Shown piece by piece: positions 5,566 to 5,739 of a DNA stretch of 5,739 bases. The stretch is from an uncultured Eubacteriales bacterium (GTDB lineage Bacteria > Bacillota > Clostridia > Peptostreptococcales > Anaerovoracaceae). The notes beneath the pieces are model-generated. The model ran no database searches. It had not been told where the DNA came from and saw nothing but the letters and a program-made list of their open reading frames with translations. The stretch's first letter is position 1; each line of letters starts with the position of its first letter. Position numbers and translations under genes: made by a program. The stretch lies in assembly GCA_905206455.1 (NCBI GenBank), contig CAJLHL010000108.1, forward strand, positions 1 to 5,739. The letters run 5' to 3'.

Positions 5566-5574
5566 TGTTATAAT
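5566..5574 (+). promoter_or_regulatory. Extended -10 promoter for the gene at the right edge
   Basis: TGTTATAAT combines a perfect TATAAT (5569-5574) with the TG of an extended -10 (5566-5567). No -35-like hexamer sits 16-18 bases upstream, as is usual for extended -10 promoters. The start of transcription would be near 5581. A small hairpin, GCGCT/AGCGC (5617-5631), lies in the leader. Confidence 0.55.
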
Positions 5575-5710
5575 TTAGATGTACAGAATCAGGCAGACAT
5601 TCTTTTATCCGGATCGGCGCTTTCACAGCGCAGAAAAATCCTCAGAGGAAAAAATGACGATAACAGAATCAATTGCCGTTTCAAAAGGAAAAAAGGAGGC
5701 AGATAGACCG

Positions 5711-5739
5711 ATGTCATTTAAGGAACAACTGATTCGGCT
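5711..5739 (+). CDS. Start of an unidentified gene, cut by the window edge
   Basis: Only nine codons are visible (MSFKEQLIR), too few to name a family. The ATG at 5711 is preceded by a perfect AAGGAGG (5693-5699) at a rather long spacing of 11 bases. An in-frame ATG at 5654, with AGGA four bases upstream and no stop in between, would add 19 residues (MTITESIAVSKGKKEADRP) and is a real alternative. The perfect ribosome binding site favours 5711, while its long spacing leaves some doubt. An extended -10 promoter lies at 5566-5574, so the gene is probably transcribed on its own. Confidence 0.55.

Noticed and set aside
5324..5626. Minus-strand open frame at the right end
   Set aside because: It is antisense to the conserved C-terminal part of the exporter and has no recognisable domain.
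5521..5706. Plus-strand open frame beginning at TTG and ending just before the last gene
   Set aside because: It starts within a hairpin without a ribosome binding site, runs across the extended -10 promoter, and its product is featureless.
1..5739. Mobile elements, CRISPR arrays, tRNA or rRNA genes
   Set aside because: I saw no transposase or integrase coding, no regularly spaced repeats, no long terminal inverted repeats and no tRNA- or rRNA-like sequence.

Overview
The window looks like chromosomal DNA from a Gram-positive Firmicute, most likely a clostridial (Lachnospiraceae-like) species. Support for this: strong AGGAGG-type ribosome binding sites, sigma-A-type promoters including extended -10 forms, a lipoprotein signal peptide, and an ATP-binding/permease pair of a type common in Firmicutes. 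The genes are of balanced to slightly GC-rich composition, while the lysR/lysE divergent promoter region is very AT-rich. Lineage is an inference from these traits; no rRNA or marker gene is present.

Left part (1-1290). The left edge cuts a minus-strand lipoprotein esterase (1-462), of which only the N-terminal 154 residues are seen. A 310-base divergent intergenic region (463-772) holds two back-to-back promoters, one for the esterase (512-540, minus) and one (599-627, plus) for a 160-residue protein of unknown function (773-1255). A GC-rich hairpin at 1268-1290 lies between that gene and the convergent permease gene. Its run of Ts is on the minus strand, so it best serves the permease operon.

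Middle part (1331-3794). A two-gene minus-strand operon encodes an ABC transporter: an ATP-binding protein (2901-3608) followed, with an 8-base overlap, by a 525-residue polytopic permease (1331-2908). It has a candidate extended -10 promoter at 3765-3794 and a leader of about 150 bases with two small hairpins. The substrate cannot be told from sequence.

Right part (3882-5475). A LysR-type regulator (minus) and a LysE/RhtB-family amino-acid exporter (plus, GTG start) diverge from a 109-base AT-rich region. That region contains a clean T-N11-A dyad (4827-4839) overlapping the exporter's -35 box. This is the classic regulator/exporter pair arrangement. The exporter gene is interrupted by an in-frame TGA at codon 145 of 195. 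The remaining 50 codons continue in the same frame with family-like sequence, so the gene appears to be a recent pseudogene, a sequencing error, or, less likely, a recoded gene.

Right edge (5476-5739). An extended -10 promoter (5566-5574) precedes the start of an unidentified gene that runs off the window.

I see no mobile element, CRISPR array, RNA gene or clearly novel multi-gene system. The most notable single observation is the interrupted exporter beside its apparently intact regulator.
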